Of a DNA stretch of 45,111 nucleotides, positions 44,601-45,111 are shown piece after piece. Numbering within the stretch: the first letter of the stretch is position 1; every line of letters starts with the position of its first letter. The position numbers and the translations under genes are program-made. A model generated the notes under the pieces. The model was not told the origin of the DNA. It searched no databases and worked only from the letters and a program-made list of their open reading frames with translations. Where the stretch lies: NCBI GenBank assembly GCA_012838545.1, contig DUPC01000059.1, forward strand, positions 1-45,111, given 5' to 3'. The DNA is from Acholeplasmataceae bacterium. Lineage in GTDB: Bacteria; Bacillota_I; Bacilli_A; ML615J-28; CAG-313.

Positions 44601-44905
44601 TATTTATCTATCGTGGCGAAGAAGTGGTAAAAACATTTACCAATATAACTAGCGGTAAAACTTTCACTAAGTCCGAACTAGGTCTGGCAAACGATACTTA
44701 TACGGTTAAAGTTCAAGCCATCGGTGACGGCGAAAACTTTTTGGATTCCGATTTATCGGAAAGCTCCTCCAGTTTCACTGTCAATATTCAAACAGAACCT
44801 CAACCGGAATCTTGTGCGGGATGCAACTCGCAAAGTTTTATCTACTATTCGTTAATGTTGCTATCTGCTTGCATGGTATTAATGATTAGAAGAAGAAAAG
44901 CTTAA
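41696..44905 (+). CDS. Large repetitive surface protein with Fn3-like domain and Cys-Gly-Cys/transmembrane tail
   Basis: 1069 residues from ATG 41696 (an in-frame ATG at 41687 sits 1 base from AGGAG). Signal peptide 1-25, cut near Val-Gln-Ala-Ser. Five beta-sandwich modules of about 165-190 residues follow, each opening Phe-Asp-(Asp/Asn)-(Ala/Phe) and ending with an Ile/Tyr-Val-Asp-Glu-Ile or Trp-Ile-Asp-Asp-Ile strand, the look of carbohydrate-binding modules; the last two are near copies. One Fn3-like domain (about 940-1030) resembles those of the protein at 3-2090. The tail is Ser-Cys-Ala-Gly-Cys-Asn-Ser, a hydrophobic helix, and Arg-Arg-Arg-Lys, which should hold it on the outer membrane face. 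Probably tethers glycan for the beta-helix enzyme. Last gene of the operon, before a terminator. Confidence 0.82.
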   Translation: MKKTLLTFLLLMVGFFATGLRVQASDIKVAPVRNETEYLGREYNPDFDKLFDDFTRSSLTDVTGTGLWWAYNETDEVTGARFTERPNYLHVNYQGDSGSRLDNPIYKAASAANTEGAYPYLVFVMRGSNGASIEDLTLLFRYDDNHNDIPVPFTELVDPDGGLLPELTENYQVYIIDILNSLDGKEYTGEGETAIPAGSEMVGFHLVSASESVGTIDIKEVYYSKLVNTMGYEEGVNNSLLDKFDRVDPNTGNKNVYWCGSTGRIIGQHLLLDGSEGLAHYRAAGYEAGNPAGTFENFVLRVRGETGLEDVMIAPFYVTDEGEVWGEAKALSALVGPDDEVVPSLSTNFQNLVINFEKNGWDKNINGFKFETTDEVVYIDAVYFTNMEYNAGSIRTEYPKLNKQDIIIFDNFKREAVGATSAYDGNNPVALAYGFEFIISYTGIERLSIVDDNLVFDCTENDAHIQYTAVSVQRSNDGTYPNVVIKYKTSDGGSIANFRMQTIGPEDTLSEVVWANGGLKSGSGLATATENQDKYPYVTKDGYNYLIVDLAHSGLGTDPQGFHLFYSGEGKLWIDDIFFAKEHKDVLDEESKIVFDDAERDEAFPSDPETINKWWLGGEGVTIEDGALVFDFANGEHVYYQGAGKPGFNNKDNPRQYLLLRMKGEEGTDFNTFRIETISPDGGPLFFNASTAVLMDGSTLKTEDLTTEYQTFVIDIVKSGLPADFEGIRLIAGDWGSGKIYVDEISFIDKVSEPLLKEGEYILFDDAERDEAFPANPESINKWWLGGEGVTVEDGALVFDFSNSEHVYYQGAGKPGFNNKDSAYEYLILRMKGAEGTDFNTLRIESISTDGGPLFFNAGGVVLADGSILTTNALTTEYQTFIIDLAASGLPRDMEGIRLIAGDWGSGKIYVDEIAFAGANSSLKAIEALLESSVVPEKLSTPTDLTAEYANEQLTVSWTNVEGATSYTVFIYRGEEVVKTFTNITSGKTFTKSELGLANDTYTVKVQAIGDGENFLDSDLSESSSSFTVNIQTEPQPESCAGCNSQSFIYYSLMLLSACMVLMIRRRKA
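43481..44450 (+). repeat. Two tandem module repeats of 507 bp
   Basis: Units start at 43481 and 43988 (period 507 bp, 169 residues) and match closely along their whole length, including an identical stretch of over 30 bp near 43527 and 44034. Three older, diverged copies of the module precede them in the same gene. Confidence 0.85.
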
Positions 44906-44934
44906 AAAATTACCGAAACCATCTCATTCCTTTT

Positions 44935-44976
44935 AAAGACTGCTTAAAGGCTTGTTGCTGTTTAGGCAGTCTTTTT
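44935..44976 (+). terminator. Rho-independent terminator closing second sugar operon
   Basis: A 14-bp stem with one G-U pair, 44935-44948 against 44961-44974, 12-base loop, followed by T's. It lies 30 bases after the surface protein stop. Confidence 0.92.
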
Positions 44977-45020
44977 TAAAAAATAATAAAGGAAAAAATA
45001 TACAAAACTTATTTAATGTT

Positions 45021-45048
45021 TTGACAACGCTTTAAAACGTGCTATACT
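45021..45048 (+). promoter_or_regulatory. Promoter for the gene at the right edge, with inverted repeat
   Basis: A consensus TTGACA (45021-45026) and TATACT (45043-45048), spacer 16 bases. The spacer holds an imperfect palindrome, ACGCTTTAAAACGT (45027-45040, 12 of 14 positions symmetrical), a possible operator. It shares AAAACGT with the operator at 30704, so one regulator might see both; this is inference. Confidence 0.75.
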
Positions 45049-45078
45049 AAGGGTAATGTGAATATTTTGGGTGAGGTT

Positions 45079-45111
45079 ATGAAAAACAAAGAAGTGTTTT
45101 CTACCTTTCAT
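45079..45111 (+). CDS. Start of a gene cut by the right edge
   Basis: GTGAGGT precedes ATG 45079 by about 4 bases, after a good promoter. Only 11 codons are visible (Met-Lys-Asn-Lys-Glu-Val-Phe-Ser-Thr-Phe-His). The residues are too few to assign a family. Confidence 0.65.
   Translation, partial: MKNKEVFSTFH

Noticed and set aside
1-45111. Possible UGA-as-Trp code because of the Mollicutes-like gene set
   Set aside because: Several conserved genes end in TGA exactly at overlap points (12672, 14515, 38430, 39113) and conserved Trp positions are TGG.

Overview
The window reads as a chromosomal segment of a low-GC (about 40% by eye), low-complexity-walled or wall-less Firmicutes/Mollicutes-like bacterium (Acholeplasma/Izemoplasma-like, or a related Bacillota lineage). 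This rests on the AT-rich composition, strong AGGAGG ribosome binding sites, tightly overlapping operons, a PduL-type phosphotransacylase standing alone, the mnmG-rsmG-parA-mscS-DUF951 block, and surface proteins without LPXTG anchors. TGA is used as a stop and Trp is TGG, so this is the standard code and not the Mycoplasma code. The taxonomic placement is inference.

Region 1 (1-17,622, all +) is one very long operon, entering from the left and closed by a strong terminator at 17,594. It encodes a repetitive secreted carbohydrate-binding-like protein (truncated by the window edge), a lipoprotein solute-binding protein (SBP), a 987-residue SBP fused to two carbohydrate-binding-like modules, a permease pair, an NHL-TPR-Yip1 membrane protein, a DUF5696-like exported protein, a second permease pair, a cytoplasmic GH3 beta-glucosidase and a LacI-family regulator. 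It looks like a dedicated capture, import, hydrolysis and control system for a beta-linked glucan or glycoside, with two unexplained membrane/exported components in the middle. This is the best candidate for an undescribed system here. Region 2 (17,633-21,170, +) holds two single genes with their own promoters: a lipoprotein with InlB-type repeats and an SGNH esterase domain, and a DUF2779 protein that fuses a Cas4/RecB-like Fe-S nuclease to a DEDD exonuclease.

Region 3 (21,171-25,124) has a hairpin, a decayed membrane-protein gene, a bidirectional terminator, and a leftward operon rimO-pepF-ridA. Region 4 (25,262-30,642, +) is housekeeping: pduL on its own, then mnmG-rsmG-parA-mscS-DUF951. 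No parB follows parA.

Region 5 (30,694-44,976, +) is a second sugar operon with a palindromic operator between its promoter boxes: SBP lipoprotein, two permeases, two different GH65 phosphorylases, beta-phosphoglucomutase, an exported beta-helix glycoside hydrolase with two F5/8-type-C-like modules, and a large repetitive surface protein ending in a Cys-Gly-Cys plus transmembrane tail. It fits extracellular depolymerisation of an alpha-glucan or alpha-glucoside, import, phosphorolysis to beta-glucose 1-phosphate and conversion to glucose 6-phosphate. Neither sugar operon encodes its own ABC ATPase, so a shared MsmX-type ATPase elsewhere is expected. The window ends with a promoter and the first 11 codons of another gene. 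I saw no tRNA, rRNA, insertion sequence, CRISPR array or phage gene.
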